The notes beneath the pieces are model-generated. The model ran no database searches. It worked only from the letters and a program-made list of their open reading frames with translations, and was not told the DNA's origin. A program made the position numbers and the translations under genes. From positions 1,798,001 to 1,862,000 of the forward strand of contig NZ_CP014571.1 of assembly GCF_017357425.1 (NCBI RefSeq): 64,000 nucleotides of DNA. Reading direction: 5' to 3'. The stretch comes from Arthrobacter sp. D5-1. Its GTDB lineage: Bacteria; Actinomycetota; Actinomycetes; Actinomycetales; Micrococcaceae. This document shows positions 46,257-57,157 of this stretch, piece after piece (position 1 is the first letter of the stretch; the number at the start of each line of letters is the position of its first letter).

Positions 46257-46504
46257 GGTCCGCGCCGCTGCCTCGACAGCAGACACGCCGGTCCATTGTT
46301 CGAATATCTGTTCGGATGGGGATATGCTCCTGTGAGAGGAAAATTGATCCCGAAGGCCGCATTTCCGAGCATCCGGATTACCCGGTTGTCCACATAGCCG
46401 GATTCGGCTCATAAAAATGTCAGCACGTCGTAATAGCGTCTGACATGACAGGAAAGCGGCTCTTAGGGCCACTCCACAGCGAGAAAGCATCAGAGGTGTG
46501 AACC
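46257..46504 (+). other. recA upstream region with SOS box and leader
   Basis: 248 bases: an SOS box at 46300-46315, the -10 TATGCT at 46323-46328, then a ~170-nt leader before the recA ATG. AGAGGTG lies about nine bases before the ATG. Confidence 0.6.
46300..46328 (+). promoter_or_regulatory. SOS box and -10 of recA
   Basis: TCGAATATCTGTTCGG matches the LexA operator consensus TCGAAC-N4-GTTCGA with two differences. It overlaps the predicted -35 region of the TATGCT -10 box. LexA repression of recA is well established in actinobacteria. Confidence 0.8.
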
Positions 46505-47545
46505 ATGGCGGCAACCCCGGATCGTGAAAAGGCGCTTGAAGCAGCGCTTGCCCAGATCGACAAGCAGTTCGGCAAAGGATCCATCATGCGCCTGGGTGAT
46601 GACACCCGGGCTCCCATCGAGGTCATCCCTACCGGCTCCATTGCCTTGGACATCGCCCTTGGCATTGGCGGGCTGCCCCGTGGCCGTGTAGTGGAAATCT
46701 ACGGACCGGAATCCTCGGGTAAGACAACCGTTGCGCTGCATGCGGTTGCCAGCGCCCAGCGCGCCGGCGGCATTGCGGCGTTCATCGACGCTGAGCACGC
46801 TCTGGACCCGGACTACGCGGCAAAGCTCGGAGTGGATACGGATGCACTCTTGGTCTCGCAGCCGGATACCGGGGAGCAGGCTTTGGAGATCATGGACATG
46901 TTGGTGGGTTCCGGCTCCCTGGACATCGTCGTCATCGACTCCGTGGCCGCGCTGGTACCCCGTGCTGAAATCGAAGGCGAAATGGGCGACTCCCACGTGG
47001 GTCTGCAGGCCCGCCTGATGAGCCAGGCCCTGCGTAAGATCACCGGCAGGCTCAGCCAGACCAAGACCACAGCCATCTTCATCAACCAGCTGCGTGAGAA
47101 GATCGGCGTCTTCTTCGGTTCCCCGGAAACCACCACCGGTGGTAAGGCCCTGAAGTTCTACGCTTCGGTGCGCATCGATGTCCGTCGTATCCAGACCTTG
47201 AAGGAAGGTGCGGACTCCGTAGGTAACCGCACCAAGGCCAAGATCGTCAAGAACAAGATGGCACCGCCCTTCAAGATTGCTGAGTTCGACATTATTTACG
47301 GCCAGGGCATCTCCCGTGAGGGCGGCATCATTGATATGGGTGTCGAGCACGGCATCATCAAGAAATCGGGCTCGTGGTTCACCTATGATGGCGATCAGCT
47401 GGGCCAAGGCATGGAGAACTCGCGGCGTTTCCTCCGGGATAACCCTGAGCTCGCCCAGGAGCTGGAGCGCCTGATCAAGGAAAAGCTTGGCGTTGGCGTC
47501 AAGCCGGAGGAAGACTCCCCAAAGCTGAAGGCCGTTGACGGTTAG
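46505..47545 (+). CDS. recA: Recombinase RecA
   Basis: 346 residues, standard length. Walker [10 protein letters not shown] at about 68-76, Walker [18 protein letters not shown]-binding loops ([49 protein letters not shown]). RecA drives homologous recombination and activates LexA cleavage. It is preceded by an SOS box. The recX start overlaps its 3' end by 11 bases. Confidence 0.98.
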   Translation: MAATPDREKALEAALAQIDKQFGKGSIMRLGDDTRAPIEVIPTGSIALDIALGIGGLPRGRVVEIYGPESSGKTTVALHAVASAQRAGGIAAFIDAEHALDPDYAAKLGVDTDALLVSQPDTGEQALEIMDMLVGSGSLDIVVIDSVAALVPRAEIEGEMGDSHVGLQARLMSQALRKITGRLSQTKTTAIFINQLREKIGVFFGSPETTTGGKALKFYASVRIDVRRIQTLKEGADSVGNRTKAKIVKNKMAPPFKIAEFDIIYGQGISREGGIIDMGVEHGIIKKSGSWFTYDGDQLGQGMENSRRFLRDNPELAQELERLIKEKLGVGVKPEEDSPKLKAVDG

Positions 47546-48077
47546 GAGAGGGCCGGATCCGGAGTCGTCCGTATCCGCCGATCCCGAGCCTGATCCCGAG
47601 TCCGTGGCGCGTGCCATCGTCCTGAGGCAGCTGACGATGGCGCCGCGGAGCCGGCTCCAGCTGTCCCGCAAGCTCGCGGAACGCAACGTGCCCGAGGATG
47701 TGGCCGAGGCCGTCCTGGACCGGTTTGAAGAGGTTCAGCTGATTGATGATGCTGAGTTCGCGAGAATGTGGGTCCGCAGCCGTTCGCAGAGCAAGAAGCT
47801 CGCCAAAGGCGCACTTCGTCGCGAACTGACGGAGAAGGGCATTGAGCTGGACGCAGCCGAAGATGCCCTGTCACAGCTCAGTGATCAGGATGAAGAGTTG
47901 GCTGCCCGTGAGCTTGTTCAACGCAAGCTGCGTCCCGGCGTCGATCTGGCTGATCGCGCGGAACGGGACAAGTACACCCGGCGTCTGGCGTCGATGCTGG
48001 CACGGAAGGGCTACGCCCCCTCCATGGCCTTCAGGATCGTCGGCGAGGTGCTGGCAGAAGCCGGTACCCTTGAGTAG
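47535..48077 (+). CDS. recX: Regulatory protein RecX
   Basis: 180 residues of RecX three-helix repeats: [57 protein letters not shown], then two further repeats. RecX inhibits RecA filaments. The start is uncertain: TTG 47535 with GAAGG upstream fits, while GTG 47604 is a shorter alternative. It overlaps recA and abuts miaB (TAGTG). Confidence 0.9.
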   Translation: MTVRRGPDPESSVSADPEPDPESVARAIVLRQLTMAPRSRLQLSRKLAERNVPEDVAEAVLDRFEEVQLIDDAEFARMWVRSRSQSKKLAKGALRRELTEKGIELDAAEDALSQLSDQDEELAARELVQRKLRPGVDLADRAERDKYTRRLASMLARKGYAPSMAFRIVGEVLAEAGTLE

Positions 48078-49606
48078 TGAGTTTGACCATTCCTTCCCCA
48101 ACAGTTCCCGCCACTCCTCCGGCTGAGCCCAGGACCTATCAGGTCCGCACGTTCGGCTGCCAGATGAACGTCCATGATTCAGAGCGCATGGCGGGACTCC
48201 TGGAGGACGCAGGTTACGTGCCTGCGGACGGTGAACTGGCTGACGTGGTGGTCTTCAACACCTGCGCTGTTCGGGAGAATGCGGACAACAAGCTCTACGG
48301 CAATCTCGGCCAACTCCGGCAGGTCAAGGCAGCGAACCCCGGCATGCAGATAGCTGTAGGTGGCTGCCTGGCCCAGAAGGACCGCGAAACCATCGTCAAG
48401 AAGGCGCCGTGGGTTGACGCCGTGTTTGGTACCCATAATGTTGGCGCCCTGCCGGCGCTGCTGGACCGTGCCCGGCACAACAATGAAGCACAACTTGAGA
48501 TCCTCGAGTCTTTGGATGTCTTCCCGTCAACTCTTCCCACTAAACGGGATTCTGTTTATGCGGGGTGGGTTTCCATCTCCGTGGGCTGCAACAACACCTG
48601 CACGTTCTGCATTGTGCCTTCGCTCCGCGGCAAGGAAAAGGACCGACGCCCCGGAGAAATCCTCGCCGAGATCCAAGCCCTCGTGGATGATGGCGCTGTT
48701 GAAGTGACTCTCCTCGGCCAGAACGTCAACTCGTACGGCGTGGAGTTCGGGGATCGTCAGGCTTTCTCCAAACTCCTTCGGGCGTGCGGTGAAATCGAGG
48801 GCTTGGAGCGCGTCCGCTTCACCAGCCCGCACCCCGCAGCCTTTACCGATGACGTCATCGAGGCCATGGCTGAGACGCCCAACATCATGCCGCAATTGCA
48901 CATGCCCTTGCAGTCCGGCTCAGACAAAATCCTCAAAGACATGCGGCGTTCCTACCGATCCAGCCGGTTCCTCGGAATTTTGGACAAGGTTCGCGATCGG
49001 ATTCCCAACGCAGCCATCACCACGGACATTATTGTCGGGTTCCCAGACGAAACTGAAGAGGATTTCCAGGCGACCCTGGATGTCGTGGAGAAGTCCCGTT
49101 TCGCCTCAGCCTTCACCTTCCAATACTCCAAACGGCCCGGCACGCCGGCCGCCGAGTTGCCTGACCAGCTTCCGAAAGCGGTGGTGCAGGAGCGTTTCGA
49201 AAGGCTGACAGCCCTCCAGGACCGCATTGCCGCTGAGGAGAACGCCAAACAGCTGGGCAGGACGGTTGAAGTGCTGGTGACGGCCCAGTCAGGGCGTAAA
49301 GCCGAGGAAACCCACCGCTTATCCGGTCGGTCCAAGGATCAGCGCCTGGTGCACTTCTCCGTGCCGTCCGGCGCAGATACTCCCCGTCCCGGTGACTTTG
49401 TGACGGTCACCATCACGGAGGCTGCTGCTTTCCACCTTGTGGCGGATCCGGCCACCGCTGGCGACTATGTGCTGCGCCGGTCCCGTGCCGGCGATGCCTG
49501 GGATCGTTCCCAAGCTGAGTCCTGCGGCGTCCCTGCTCCGGGTTCGGGCTCGACCAAGGCCGGGGTGTCCCTGGGCATGCCGTCCTTGCCGGCTCGCCGC
49601 GCCTGA
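48077..49606 (+). CDS. miaB: tRNA-2-methylthio-N6-isopentenyladenosine methylthiotransferase
   Basis: Radical-SAM methylthiotransferase modifying A37 of tRNAs after MiaA. 509 residues: an N-terminal UPF0004 domain with [17 protein letters not shown] and NTCAVRENA (auxiliary cluster cysteines); the radical-SAM CxxxCxxC in [29 protein letters not shown]; and a C-terminal TRAM domain ([15 protein letters not shown]). The last ~40 residues form an Ala/Pro-rich tail. GTG 48077 overlaps the recX stop. Confidence 0.95.
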   Translation: MSLTIPSPTVPATPPAEPRTYQVRTFGCQMNVHDSERMAGLLEDAGYVPADGELADVVVFNTCAVRENADNKLYGNLGQLRQVKAANPGMQIAVGGCLAQKDRETIVKKAPWVDAVFGTHNVGALPALLDRARHNNEAQLEILESLDVFPSTLPTKRDSVYAGWVSISVGCNNTCTFCIVPSLRGKEKDRRPGEILAEIQALVDDGAVEVTLLGQNVNSYGVEFGDRQAFSKLLRACGEIEGLERVRFTSPHPAAFTDDVIEAMAETPNIMPQLHMPLQSGSDKILKDMRRSYRSSRFLGILDKVRDRIPNAAITTDIIVGFPDETEEDFQATLDVVEKSRFASAFTFQYSKRPGTPAAELPDQLPKAVVQERFERLTALQDRIAAEENAKQLGRTVEVLVTAQSGRKAEETHRLSGRSKDQRLVHFSVPSGADTPRPGDFVTVTITEAAAFHLVADPATAGDYVLRRSRAGDAWDRSQAESCGVPAPGSGSTKAGVSLGMPSLPARRA

Positions 49607-49624
49607 CGTCGGACCAGGAACCCT

Positions 49625-50551
49625 GTGCCTACCTACACCAAGGACGCTTCCCTGCCCGTCATTGCAGTGGTTGGCCCCACTGGTTCCGGCAAGTCGGACC
49701 TGGGTGTCAACCTTGCCCTCGCCCTGAACGGTGAGGTCATCAACGCGGATGCCCTGCAGTTCTATCGCGGGATGGACATCGGAACAGCCAAGATCAGCGA
49801 GGAAGAGCGCAAGGGCGTTCCCCATCACTTGCTGGACACCATGGATGTCACCCAGGAGGCAAGTGTTGCGGACTTCCAGGCGGACTGCCGTAGAGCCATT
49901 GGGGAAATCCGTTCACGCGGAAAACGCCCTATCCTGGTGGGGGGATCCGGTCTGTACGTCCGCGCCGCGCTGGACGTCCTGGAGTTCCCCGGCACCGACC
50001 CAGTCATCCGTAAGGCCCTGGAAGAAGAGTATGACGCGCACGGCCTCGCGCCGCTGCGAACCCGTCTTGAGTACGTCGATCCCGTGTCGGCAGCCCGTGT
50101 AGGTGACGCGCGGCGGGTGATCCGGGCCCTTGAAGTGCACCAGCTCACCGGGCGGCCTTTCAGTTCGTTCATGCCGCAACGCGAGTACTTTCAGCCGGCA
50201 GTGCAGATCGGGCTGTCAGTGGACCGTGAGGTGCTGAGGGAACGGTTGGCCCTGAGGGTCCATCGGATGGTGGAGGCTGGTCTGCTTGAGGAGGTTGAAC
50301 GGCTTGATGCTGCGGGGCTCAGGGAGGGCAAGACCGCGTCCCGTGCCTTGGGGTACGCGCAGTTCCTGAGGGTCCTGGACCGTCAAGCCGATGTTGCTGC
50401 CGCGTCAGAGGAAACCATCGTGGCTACCAGGCAGTTCGCCAGGCGTCAGCTCACCTGGTTCAGGGCTGACCCCCGGATCACCTGGCTTGACTGGCAGGAT
50501 ACCGACCTCGTGGCCAAGGCCGTCGCCACCGCTTCGAGCCGGCCGGCCTGA
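49625..50551 (+). CDS. miaA: tRNA dimethylallyltransferase
   Basis: Isopentenylates A37 of tRNAs, the substrate step for MiaB. 308 residues: P-loop [52 protein letters not shown], and [12 protein letters not shown] 49625 is preceded by CAGGAA. Adjacent miaB-miaA is a sensible functional pairing. Confidence 0.96.
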   Translation: MPTYTKDASLPVIAVVGPTGSGKSDLGVNLALALNGEVINADALQFYRGMDIGTAKISEEERKGVPHHLLDTMDVTQEASVADFQADCRRAIGEIRSRGKRPILVGGSGLYVRAALDVLEFPGTDPVIRKALEEEYDAHGLAPLRTRLEYVDPVSAARVGDARRVIRALEVHQLTGRPFSSFMPQREYFQPAVQIGLSVDREVLRERLALRVHRMVEAGLLEEVERLDAAGLREGKTASRALGYAQFLRVLDRQADVAAASEETIVATRQFARRQLTWFRADPRITWLDWQDTDLVAKAVATASSRPA

Positions 50552-50576
50552 TTTCTGGCCAAACCAGCGTGGAAGG

Positions 50577-50588
50577 TAGCCTAGTGGC
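50577..50588 (+). promoter_or_regulatory. -10 box TAGCCT for leaderless dapF mRNA
   Basis: TAGCCT, six bases (AGTGGC), then ATG 50589. Same hexamer as pgsA and moaA. Confidence 0.6.
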
Positions 50589-51557
50589 ATGGATGAAACC
50601 CCTGCAGTTCCCGCCCAGCAGTCCACAGCTGCCGGTGCTACCGTGACCGCCTCAAGCCTTGCTGGGCTGACGTTTTCCAAGGGCCATGGAACGGGCAACG
50701 ACTTCGTCCTGATTGCCGACCCCGGCGATGCCCACGAGATCACCCCGGAGCAGGTTGCCCAATTATGCGACCGCCATGTAGGCATTGGAGGAGACGGTCT
50801 TATCCGCGCTGTCCCGTCGCGGTTCCTTCCGGAGGGTCGGGACCTTCTGGAGCAGGACCCGGACGCCGAGTGGTTCATGGATTACCGCAACGGCGATGGT
50901 TCCCTCTCGGAGATGTGCGGTAACGGCGTCCGCGTCTTCGTGCACTTCTTGATTGCGGAAAAACTGGTGGATCTTGGCCCGGGCGAAACCCTGACCATCG
51001 GCACCCGTGGCGGGGTCAAGAAAGTGGTCCGTACGGCCAACGGGTATGCCGTGGACATGGGCCCATGGGAGTTCATCTTCCCCAAGGAAGCCACCACCAA
51101 GGCAATGGACGCATTGGTCAGCGCTGACGGTCTGGAAGTAGCCCGTCCGGGCCTCTCAGTCAGCATGGGCAACCCCCACACTGTGGTTGCTTTGGCCGAA
51201 CTCAAGGAGCTGTCGGCCACGCAATTGTTCAAGGCGCCGGTGGTCGATCCCAAGCCTGTCAACGGGACCAACGTTGAATTCGTTGTTCCGGCCGAACCGT
51301 TGGTTGAAGACGGCGTCGGCACCATCACCATGCGTGTCCATGAGCGCGGCGTGGGGGAGACCCAATCATGCGGCACAGGAGCCTGCGCGGCCGCCGTCGC
51401 CATCCGTCATTGGGCCGGCAACACCGCGCCGAACGATTGGCACGTTAAGGTGCCGGGCGGCGTCGTGGGTGTTAAGTTCTTCCCCGGTGCAGGTGGCCGC
51501 GAACATGTAGAGCTCAGCGGCCCGGCCGTGATCGTGGCTACTGGGACGCTTTCCTGA
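50589..51557 (+). CDS. dapF: Diaminopimelate epimerase
   Basis: Cofactor-independent epimerase converting LL- to meso-DAP. 322 residues: [16 protein letters not shown], the first active-site Cys in [15 protein letters not shown], the second in [18 protein letters not shown], and SMGNPHTVV. The ~25-residue N-terminal extension and insertion around 80-95 are usual in actinobacteria. Its 3' end overlaps the convergent methyltransferase gene by 20 bases. Confidence 0.96.
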   Translation: MDETPAVPAQQSTAAGATVTASSLAGLTFSKGHGTGNDFVLIADPGDAHEITPEQVAQLCDRHVGIGGDGLIRAVPSRFLPEGRDLLEQDPDAEWFMDYRNGDGSLSEMCGNGVRVFVHFLIAEKLVDLGPGETLTIGTRGGVKKVVRTANGYAVDMGPWEFIFPKEATTKAMDALVSADGLEVARPGLSVSMGNPHTVVALAELKELSATQLFKAPVVDPKPVNGTNVEFVVPAEPLVEDGVGTITMRVHERGVGETQSCGTGACAAAVAIRHWAGNTAPNDWHVKVPGGVVGVKFFPGAGGREHVELSGPAVIVATGTLS

Positions 51558-52152
51558 CCCGGATGATCCTGAAGGACTTGGACGTGCTCTCCCGGCCCAC
51601 CGTGTAGCTCTTGTCCAGCTCGCCGGCGAGCCACCGCTGGAGGGAGTCCGAGCCAAGGTTCTTTTGAACCACCAACCAGGCGTTTCCTCCCGGGGCCAGG
51701 CGCGGCAGCCACGTCAGCAGCAGGGTGTGCAGCTCGTCCTTGCCGATGCGGATAGGCGGGTTGGACCAGATGGTGTCGAACTCGACGGCGGCGTCTACCT
51801 CGTGCGGCAGGCTCGCCGTCACGTTGTCCAGACCCAGGGCAGCCGCGTTCTCATTGGTCAACGTGACACACCGCTCATTGACGTCCACGGCGTGCACCTT
51901 GGCGTGGGGGGCCATCAGCCCCAGCGTCAAGGCAATAGGACCCCAGCCGCAGCCGATGTCCAACAAGTTTCCCTGGGGTGAAGGCGGCGGAACTTCGGAG
52001 AAGAGTATGGCAGTGCCCTTGTCCACTCCGTCGGGACTGAAGATGCCGGAGGAGGTCTGCAAGTGGCGTGTGGCTCCAGCGAGTTCCACCGTGAGTGGCT
52101 TTCGGGTGAATGGTCCGGCCGGTTGGGCGGTGAAATAGTGTGCAGACTCCAT
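51538..52152 (-). CDS. Class I SAM-dependent methyltransferase, RsmC-like (small)
   Basis: 204 residues: [26 protein letters not shown], then motif [23 protein letters not shown], motif [20 protein letters not shown], and the NPPIR tetrapeptide ([31 protein letters not shown]). This is the N-terminally short RsmC/RlmG-like group that methylates guanines in rRNA; the exact rRNA site is unknown. The minus-strand TAATCT lies eight bases before ATG 52152. The 3' end overlaps the dapF stop by 20 bases. Confidence 0.85.
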   Translation of the reverse strand: MESAHYFTAQPAGPFTRKPLTVELAGATRHLQTSSGIFSPDGVDKGTAILFSEVPPPSPQGNLLDIGCGWGPIALTLGLMAPHAKVHAVDVNERCVTLTNENAAALGLDNVTASLPHEVDAAVEFDTIWSNPPIRIGKDELHTLLLTWLPRLAPGGNAWLVVQKNLGSDSLQRWLAGELDKSYTVGRESTSKSFRIIRVRKASQ

Positions 52153-52225
52153 AATTTGCCAGATTAGTTGGCTATCGGCGCCATGGGAAACTGCCCGCCC
52201 GAAGAGCTGGCTTGACATTGGATGA

Positions 52226-52238
52226 TAGTGTGAAACGC
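52226..52238 (+). promoter_or_regulatory. -10 box TAGTGT placed before the MFLIFE micro-ORF
   Basis: TAGTGT, seven bases (GAAACGC), then ATG 52239: the same spacing as the leaderless genes in the window. TTGACA at 52212-52217 is too close (8 bp) to be its -35. Confidence 0.4.
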
Positions 52239-52259
52239 ATGTTCTTGATCTTCGAGTAA
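52239..52259 (+). CDS. Putative six-residue leader peptide MFLIFE upstream of hflX
   Basis: ATG TTC TTG ATC TTC GAG TAA encodes Met-Phe-Leu-Ile-Phe-Glu. The AUG would be the first or near-first codon of a leaderless transcript. Its stop is only three bases before a strong hairpin (52263-52298), and hflX lies 410 bases downstream. This is the geometry of ribosome-dependent attenuators. Hydrophobic short leader peptides are a common form of drug-stalling sequence, but that is inference only and the six codons could be chance. Confidence 0.35.
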   Translation: MFLIFE

Positions 52260-52669
52260 AAAGCCGCCACCCGCCTGAGCACTCAGGCGTCACTCGGCAC
52301 CGCCCGCGATGCAGCCCGGTCCCTGGCAGTTCTGCCAAGCCCCGGTCTTTCCGCCAGGCAGGTCCCACCGGCACATCCGTTGACCCGCGTTCCCCGTCAC
52401 GGATGTCTTGAAGATCACACTCCAGCCCAGCCCTCTGAACCGTCAGCATCCTGTGCGGTCCAGGTAAGCCGGCAGTGCAATCTCCAGATAGCCAGGAACC
52501 TCGACGCGGATCCCACCACGCCAGATCACAGCAGCCGCCGCCCACTCCACGGGCGGCCGTTCAGCACAGGAGGCCCTCTTTGGCCCATGCCCGTCAGCCC
52601 AGCGCGAATAGCGCCCCATTGAACAGCAAACAGCACTATTCTGGAATAGCCGAACAGTCTAAGGAGACC
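52260..52669 (+). promoter_or_regulatory. Long structured leader of hflX
   Basis: About 410 bases without a recognisable gene. First hairpin: CGCCTGAG at 52272 pairs with CTCAGGCG at 52282, extended by GCCG/CGGC at 52263 and 52295. Second: CCGG-TGGCA / TGCCA-CCGG, 52316-52345, followed by TCTTT. A third stem is GCCGCCC/GGGCGGC at 52537 and 52551. TATTCT at 52637 could be a second, hflX-proximal promoter. AAGGAG precedes the hflX ATG. The region may be an attenuator; no Rfam-type element is recognised. Confidence 0.4.
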
Positions 52670-54232
52670 ATGACCACCCAGAAGCATTCCGGATCCGATT
52701 CCGACGCCCAGGACATGAGTCCTGAACAAATCCAGGCCGTCATCGACCGGATTCTTTCCAAGGACGTACCTGCGCAAGCATCCGATAACGACGATGCCGG
52801 TGGTGTGTTCGGCAAGGCACAGGCCATTTCCACACTTGACCAGGAACACAGCATCTACGACGGCGACCAGGAAGACCTGGCCGAGCGTCGTGCACTGCGC
52901 CGTACGGCTGGCTTGTCCACGGAACTCGAAGACGTCACCGAGGTTGAATACCGGCAGCTGCGCCTTGAGCGCGTTGTCCTGGCCGGCCTCTGGACCGAGG
53001 GGACACTGGCCGACGCTGAAAATTCACTCCGCGAGCTCGCTGCCCTGGCAGAGACTGCCGGTTCGGAAGTCCTTGACGGTTTGGTGCAGCGGCGAACGAA
53101 GCCGGACCCAGGGACCTTCCTGGGGTCGGGCAAGGCCCAGGAGCTCAAGGACATCGTTGCCGCCACCGGTGCGGACACCGTAGTGGTGGATACCGAGTTG
53201 GCTCCTTCCCAACGCCGTGGCCTTGAGGACATTGTCAAGGTCAAGGTAGTAGACCGCACCACGCTGATCCTGGACATCTTCGCCCAGCACGCCAAGAGCC
53301 GTGAAGGCAAAGCCCAGGTTGAGCTTGCGCAGCTCGAGTACCTGCTCCCGCGCCTTCGTGGTTGGGGCGACTCCATGTCACGCCAGGCCGGTGGCCAGGT
53401 GGGTGGGGCTGGTGCCGGCATGGGTTCGCGTGGTCCTGGTGAAACCAAGATCGAACTGGACCGTCGTCGCATCCGCACCCGCATGGCCAAGCTTCGCCGT
53501 GAGATCGCCGCGATGAAGCCGGCGCGCGAGACCAAGCGCGCCAACCGCCGTCGTAATGCCGTTCCTTCCGTCGCAATCGCCGGATACACGAACGCCGGCA
53601 AGTCATCGCTCCTGAACCGCCTCACCGACGCTGGTGTGCTGGTGGAGAACGCCCTGTTCGCCACCTTGGATCCCACCGTCCGTAAAGCCCAAACGCCGGA
53701 TGGCATCGGCTACACGTTGGCGGACACTGTGGGGTTTGTCCGTTCGTTGCCGACCCAGCTGATTGAAGCCTTCCGCTCCACCTTGGAAGAAGTGGCGGAC
53801 GCAGACCTGATCCTGCACGTAGTGGACGCCTCGCATCCTGATCCCGAAGGCCAGATTGCTGCTGTCCGGGAGGTCTTCACAGAGGTGGATGCCCGCAAGG
53901 TGCCCGAGATCATCGTCCTGAACAAGGTTGATGTCGCGGATCCCTTCGTCGTTGAGCGCCTGAAGCAGAAGGAACCGCGTCATGCGGTTGTTTCTACACG
54001 CACTGGCCAAGGCATCGCCGAACTGCTGGAAGACATCAGCCGGTCCATTCCCCGCCCGGGGGTGCGCCTGGAGCTTCTCATTCCCTACGACCGCGGCGAA
54101 ATGATCAGCAAGCTCCACAGCTCCGACTCGGAAATCCTCACCCTCGAGCACGAGGAAAACGGGACCCGTGTTGTTGTCATGGTCCGCGAAGGACTGGCAG
54201 CCGAACTGGAGCCGTTCGTCACCAATGGTTGA
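52670..54232 (+). CDS. hflX: GTPase HflX
   Basis: Ribosome-associated GTPase that splits stalled or stressed 70S ribosomes. 520 residues: HflX N-terminal domain (GSEVLDGLVQRRTKPDPGTFLGSGKAQELKD; DTELAPSQRRGLEDIVKVKVVDRTTLILDIFAQHAKSREGKAQVELAQLEYLLPRL), Gly-rich linker (GGQVGGAGAGMGSRGPGETKIE) and the G domain with G1 AGYTNAGKSSLLN, G3 DTVGF, G4 NKVD. A ~60-residue N-terminal acidic/Gln-rich extension is lineage-specific. ATG 52670 follows AAGGAG. In mycobacteria hflX is part of the WhiB7 antibiotic response. Confidence 0.95.
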   Translation: MTTQKHSGSDSDAQDMSPEQIQAVIDRILSKDVPAQASDNDDAGGVFGKAQAISTLDQEHSIYDGDQEDLAERRALRRTAGLSTELEDVTEVEYRQLRLERVVLAGLWTEGTLADAENSLRELAALAETAGSEVLDGLVQRRTKPDPGTFLGSGKAQELKDIVAATGADTVVVDTELAPSQRRGLEDIVKVKVVDRTTLILDIFAQHAKSREGKAQVELAQLEYLLPRLRGWGDSMSRQAGGQVGGAGAGMGSRGPGETKIELDRRRIRTRMAKLRREIAAMKPARETKRANRRRNAVPSVAIAGYTNAGKSSLLNRLTDAGVLVENALFATLDPTVRKAQTPDGIGYTLADTVGFVRSLPTQLIEAFRSTLEEVADADLILHVVDASHPDPEGQIAAVREVFTEVDARKVPEIIVLNKVDVADPFVVERLKQKEPRHAVVSTRTGQGIAELLEDISRSIPRPGVRLELLIPYDRGEMISKLHSSDSEILTLEHEENGTRVVVMVREGLAAELEPFVTNG

Positions 54233-56285
54233 GAAGGTGGCGGCGGACGCCGTCGAGTCGTTGGGGGAGAAGACCACCCTCGAGTTGTTGGACCGGGCTG
54301 TTGCCGGCATGGGCGGTCAAAGCCGTACCGGGCAGCACGAGATGGCCAAGCATGTCACCAGGGCCATCGAGACCGGGGAGCACCTGCTGGTCCAGGCGGG
54401 AACGGGAACAGGTAAGTCCTTGGCGTACCTGATTCCATTGATCGCGCATTCGATGGACAGCGACAAACCGACTTTGGTGTCCACCGCCACCTTGGCACTC
54501 CAAACACAGATTGTTGGCCGCGACCTTCCCCGGCTGTTGGAGACCATCAACCCGGCCCTTGAACGCCCCGTCAACGTGGCGCTCGTCAAGGGCAGGGCCA
54601 ACTACGTCTGCCGGCAAAAACTCGAAGGCGGGTTCCCCAGTGAGGAACCGTCCGAGGGTCAGCTGTTCTCCCTGGGCGAGGACACCAGTGTCCCGCACTT
54701 TGCGGCGTCCATGGGGGGACCGCAATCACAGCTGGGCAAGGAAGTGGTCCGGCTTCGCGAATGGGCCGAAAAGACCACTACCGGCGACCGTGACGAACTC
54801 ATGCCCGGCGTCACGGACCGGGCTTGGCGGCAAGTCTCCGTGACGTCCATGGAGTGCCTCGGCGCGCAGAAGTGTCCCCTCGCCGAGGAGTGCTTCAGTG
54901 AGTTGGCCCGGTCCCGCGCAGGCGAAGCCGACGTCGTTGTCACCAACCATGCCATGCTGGCCGTCAGCGCCTTCGAGGGGCTGGCTGTGCTGCCCGAATA
55001 CGACGTCGTGGTAGTGGATGAGGCCCATGAACTGCAGGACCGGGTGACGGGCGCGGTGTCAGGCCAGTTGTCCGTGGCCATGGTCCATGCGGCGGCGTCG
55101 AGCGCGCGCAAGCACACGGCCATCACGGTGGATGCCCTCAACGCGGCCGCCGATCGTTTGGATATGGCCATAGCGGGCGTGCCCAATGGTCTTCTGCCCA
55201 GTGGGCTCAATGACGAACAGCTCGACTGTTTGGACCAACTGAGGGAAGCCACACGCGCAGCATTGTCGGATTCGAAGACGGATTCTTCCAACGCGGTCGA
55301 CGGCGGCAGGCAGCTGGCGCGTTCACGGCTCATGCTCATTCTGGAGCTGTGCGAGCGGATGCTCGCGGCCAAGGAGAACCGGGAAGTGGTGTGGTTTTCC
55401 CGCAACAGTACGTTCGATCCCCAGCAGGGATACTCGCAACCCGACGAGACCGCTCCGGCCCTGATCAACATTGCGCCCCTGAGTGTGGCGGGACGCCTGC
55501 GCGAAGGTCTCTTTGCCGGTCACACAGTGGTGCTGACTTCAGCTACCCTGGCCATCGGCTCGGCTTTCGAACCGGCTGCAGGTGGCCTTGGACTGATTGG
55601 CGATGGAGCGCCAAGCTGGACCGGGATCGATGTTGGCTCGCCCTTCGATTACCCCAAGCAGGGTGTGCTTTACGTGGCCAAGCACTTGCCCAAGCCTGGC
55701 CGTGGAACTTCGCCCGAGGCCCTGGATGAGTTGGAAGACCTCATCCGCGCTTCCGGTGGGGGAGCGCTGTGTCTTTTCTCGTCGCGGCGGGCGGCTGAGG
55801 AAGCCGCCGATGCCATGAGGCTTCGTCTCGACGTCAGTATTCTCTGTCAGGGTGAATCCACCATGGCCGCATTGGTGAAGCAGTTCGCCGACGAGCCCGA
55901 TACCTGCCTCTTCGGCACGATGTCGCTGTGGCAGGGTGTGGATGTCCCCGGTGGTTCGTGCCGCCTTGTGGTCATAGACCGAATCCCGTTCCCGCGTCCG
56001 GATGACCCGTTGATGACTGCCCGCTCTCGTGCCGTGGCACAGTCGGGTGGAAACGGATTCATGGCCGTGTCAGCGACCCACGCCGCCATTCGTCTGGCCC
56101 AGGGGGCAGGCCGGCTCATCCGTTCCACCGGGGACAAAGGGGTTGTAGCGGTCCTGGACTCCCGGCTCTCAACAGAGCGCTATGGGGGCTTCCTCAGGGC
56201 AGCCCTGCCGCCGTTCTGGGCGACGACGGACCGAACCGTGGTTCGGGGCGTCCTGGAGCGTCTGGGCCCGGCCAAAGCCTCCTAG
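54225..56285 (+). CDS. DinG-family ATP-dependent DNA helicase
   Basis: 686 residues, XPD/DinG-like superfamily 2. Walker [18 protein letters not shown]-motif upstream, Walker [12 protein letters not shown] (DEAH), and motif [25 protein letters not shown]. Four cysteines ([24 protein letters not shown]) can bind a [4Fe-4S] cluster. DinG resolves R-loops and repair intermediates. ATG 54225 overlaps the hflX stop by eight bases; upstream frame is a shadow. Its stop TAG and the convergent lexA stop share the palindrome CTAG. Confidence 0.92.
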   Translation: MVEKVAADAVESLGEKTTLELLDRAVAGMGGQSRTGQHEMAKHVTRAIETGEHLLVQAGTGTGKSLAYLIPLIAHSMDSDKPTLVSTATLALQTQIVGRDLPRLLETINPALERPVNVALVKGRANYVCRQKLEGGFPSEEPSEGQLFSLGEDTSVPHFAASMGGPQSQLGKEVVRLREWAEKTTTGDRDELMPGVTDRAWRQVSVTSMECLGAQKCPLAEECFSELARSRAGEADVVVTNHAMLAVSAFEGLAVLPEYDVVVVDEAHELQDRVTGAVSGQLSVAMVHAAASSARKHTAITVDALNAAADRLDMAIAGVPNGLLPSGLNDEQLDCLDQLREATRAALSDSKTDSSNAVDGGRQLARSRLMLILELCERMLAAKENREVVWFSRNSTFDPQQGYSQPDETAPALINIAPLSVAGRLREGLFAGHTVVLTSATLAIGSAFEPAAGGLGLIGDGAPSWTGIDVGSPFDYPKQGVLYVAKHLPKPGRGTSPEALDELEDLIRASGGGALCLFSSRRAAEEAADAMRLRLDVSILCQGESTMAALVKQFADEPDTCLFGTMSLWQGVDVPGGSCRLVVIDRIPFPRPDDPLMTARSRAVAQSGGNGFMAVSATHAAIRLAQGAGRLIRSTGDKGVVAVLDSRLSTERYGGFLRAALPPFWATTDRTVVRGVLERLGPAKAS

Positions 56286-57025
56286 AGGGAACGCAGGACC
56301 GACACGACCTTGCCCATGATGGTGGCTTGGTCGCCGAGGATGGGTTCGTACTGGGTGTTCTGCGGAAGAAGCCAGGTGTGCCCATCGCGCTGGCGGAAGG
56401 TTTTGACGGTTGCTTCGTCGTCCAGCAGTGCTGCCACGATGTCTCCGTTGATGGCGTCGTTCTGCCGGCGGACAACTACCCAGTCGCCGTCGCAGATCGC
56501 GGCATCGATCATCGAGTCGCCGGCCACCTTCAGCATGAAGAGTTCGCCGTGCCCTACGAGTTGCCGGGGCAGGGCAAGCACGTCCTCCACGGTCTGGTCA
56601 GCAAGGATGGGGCCGCCGGCAGCGATCCGACCAACCAGCGGGACCATGGCAGTATCGCTGGCGCTGGCAAGCTCTGTGACGGCAAAGCCACCCGTGCTGC
56701 GGAGCGTAGTGGGTGCTTCCACTCCCGGAATGGTTCCGCCATCGAGGGTCAACGGCATGAGGACTTCCATGGCCCGGGGACGTTTGGGATCGCGGCGGAG
56801 ATATCCAAGCTTCTCCAGCTGGGAGAGCTGGTGCGTCACGCTCGACAGGCTTGCCAGGCCCACGGTGTCTCCAATTTCGCGCATGCTGGGCGGATAACCG
56901 TTGTCATTGACGGACCGCTGGATGGTTTCCAGGATCTTCTTCTGACGGACAGTCAGGCTCTTGGGACTCTTTTGAGGCTGCTGGCTCCGCAGGGGTGCCC
57001 CGCCGCCGGTGGCTTTCGCTGCCAT
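56282..57025 (-). CDS. lexA: LexA repressor
   Basis: Represses SOS genes until RecA-stimulated autocleavage. 247 residues: N-terminal winged helix ([54 protein letters not shown]), cleavage site A136-G137 in RIAAGGPI, catalytic S171 (AGDSMIDA) and K208 (EATVKTF). ATG 57025 is used; TTG 57034 would add three residues. The first ~20 residues are a basic, lineage-specific extension. It is divergent from the LysM gene, with SOS boxes between. Confidence 0.97.
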   Translation of the reverse strand: MAAKATGGGAPLRSQQPQKSPKSLTVRQKKILETIQRSVNDNGYPPSMREIGDTVGLASLSSVTHQLSQLEKLGYLRRDPKRPRAMEVLMPLTLDGGTIPGVEAPTTLRSTGGFAVTELASASDTAMVPLVGRIAAGGPILADQTVEDVLALPRQLVGHGELFMLKVAGDSMIDAAICDGDWVVVRRQNDAINGDIVAALLDDEATVKTFRQRDGHTWLLPQNTQYEPILGDQATIMGKVVSVLRSL

Positions 57026-57157
57026 GTTCGCCAATGCCTTTCCATTCCGCCCGGAGTGAGCCCGGGGTCGTCGGGTCTACAAAAAATGTCAGACCCTCCT
57101 GTTCCACTGAAACAGTGCTGTTTCTTCACTCAAACGTAGGGCAGCCACAGGCGTTTA

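Noticed and set aside
52212..52217. TTGACA as the -35 of the MFLIFE promoter
   Set aside because: Only eight bases from TAGTGT; correct spacing would be 16-18.
52380..52622. 80-codon ORF (TTG start) in the hflX leader
   Set aside because: No ribosome site, atypical composition, no family signal; treated as non-coding leader.
52587..52622. Second micro-ORF (11 residues) near the hflX gene
   Set aside because: AGGAGG is 13 bases upstream, too far; no leaderless -10.
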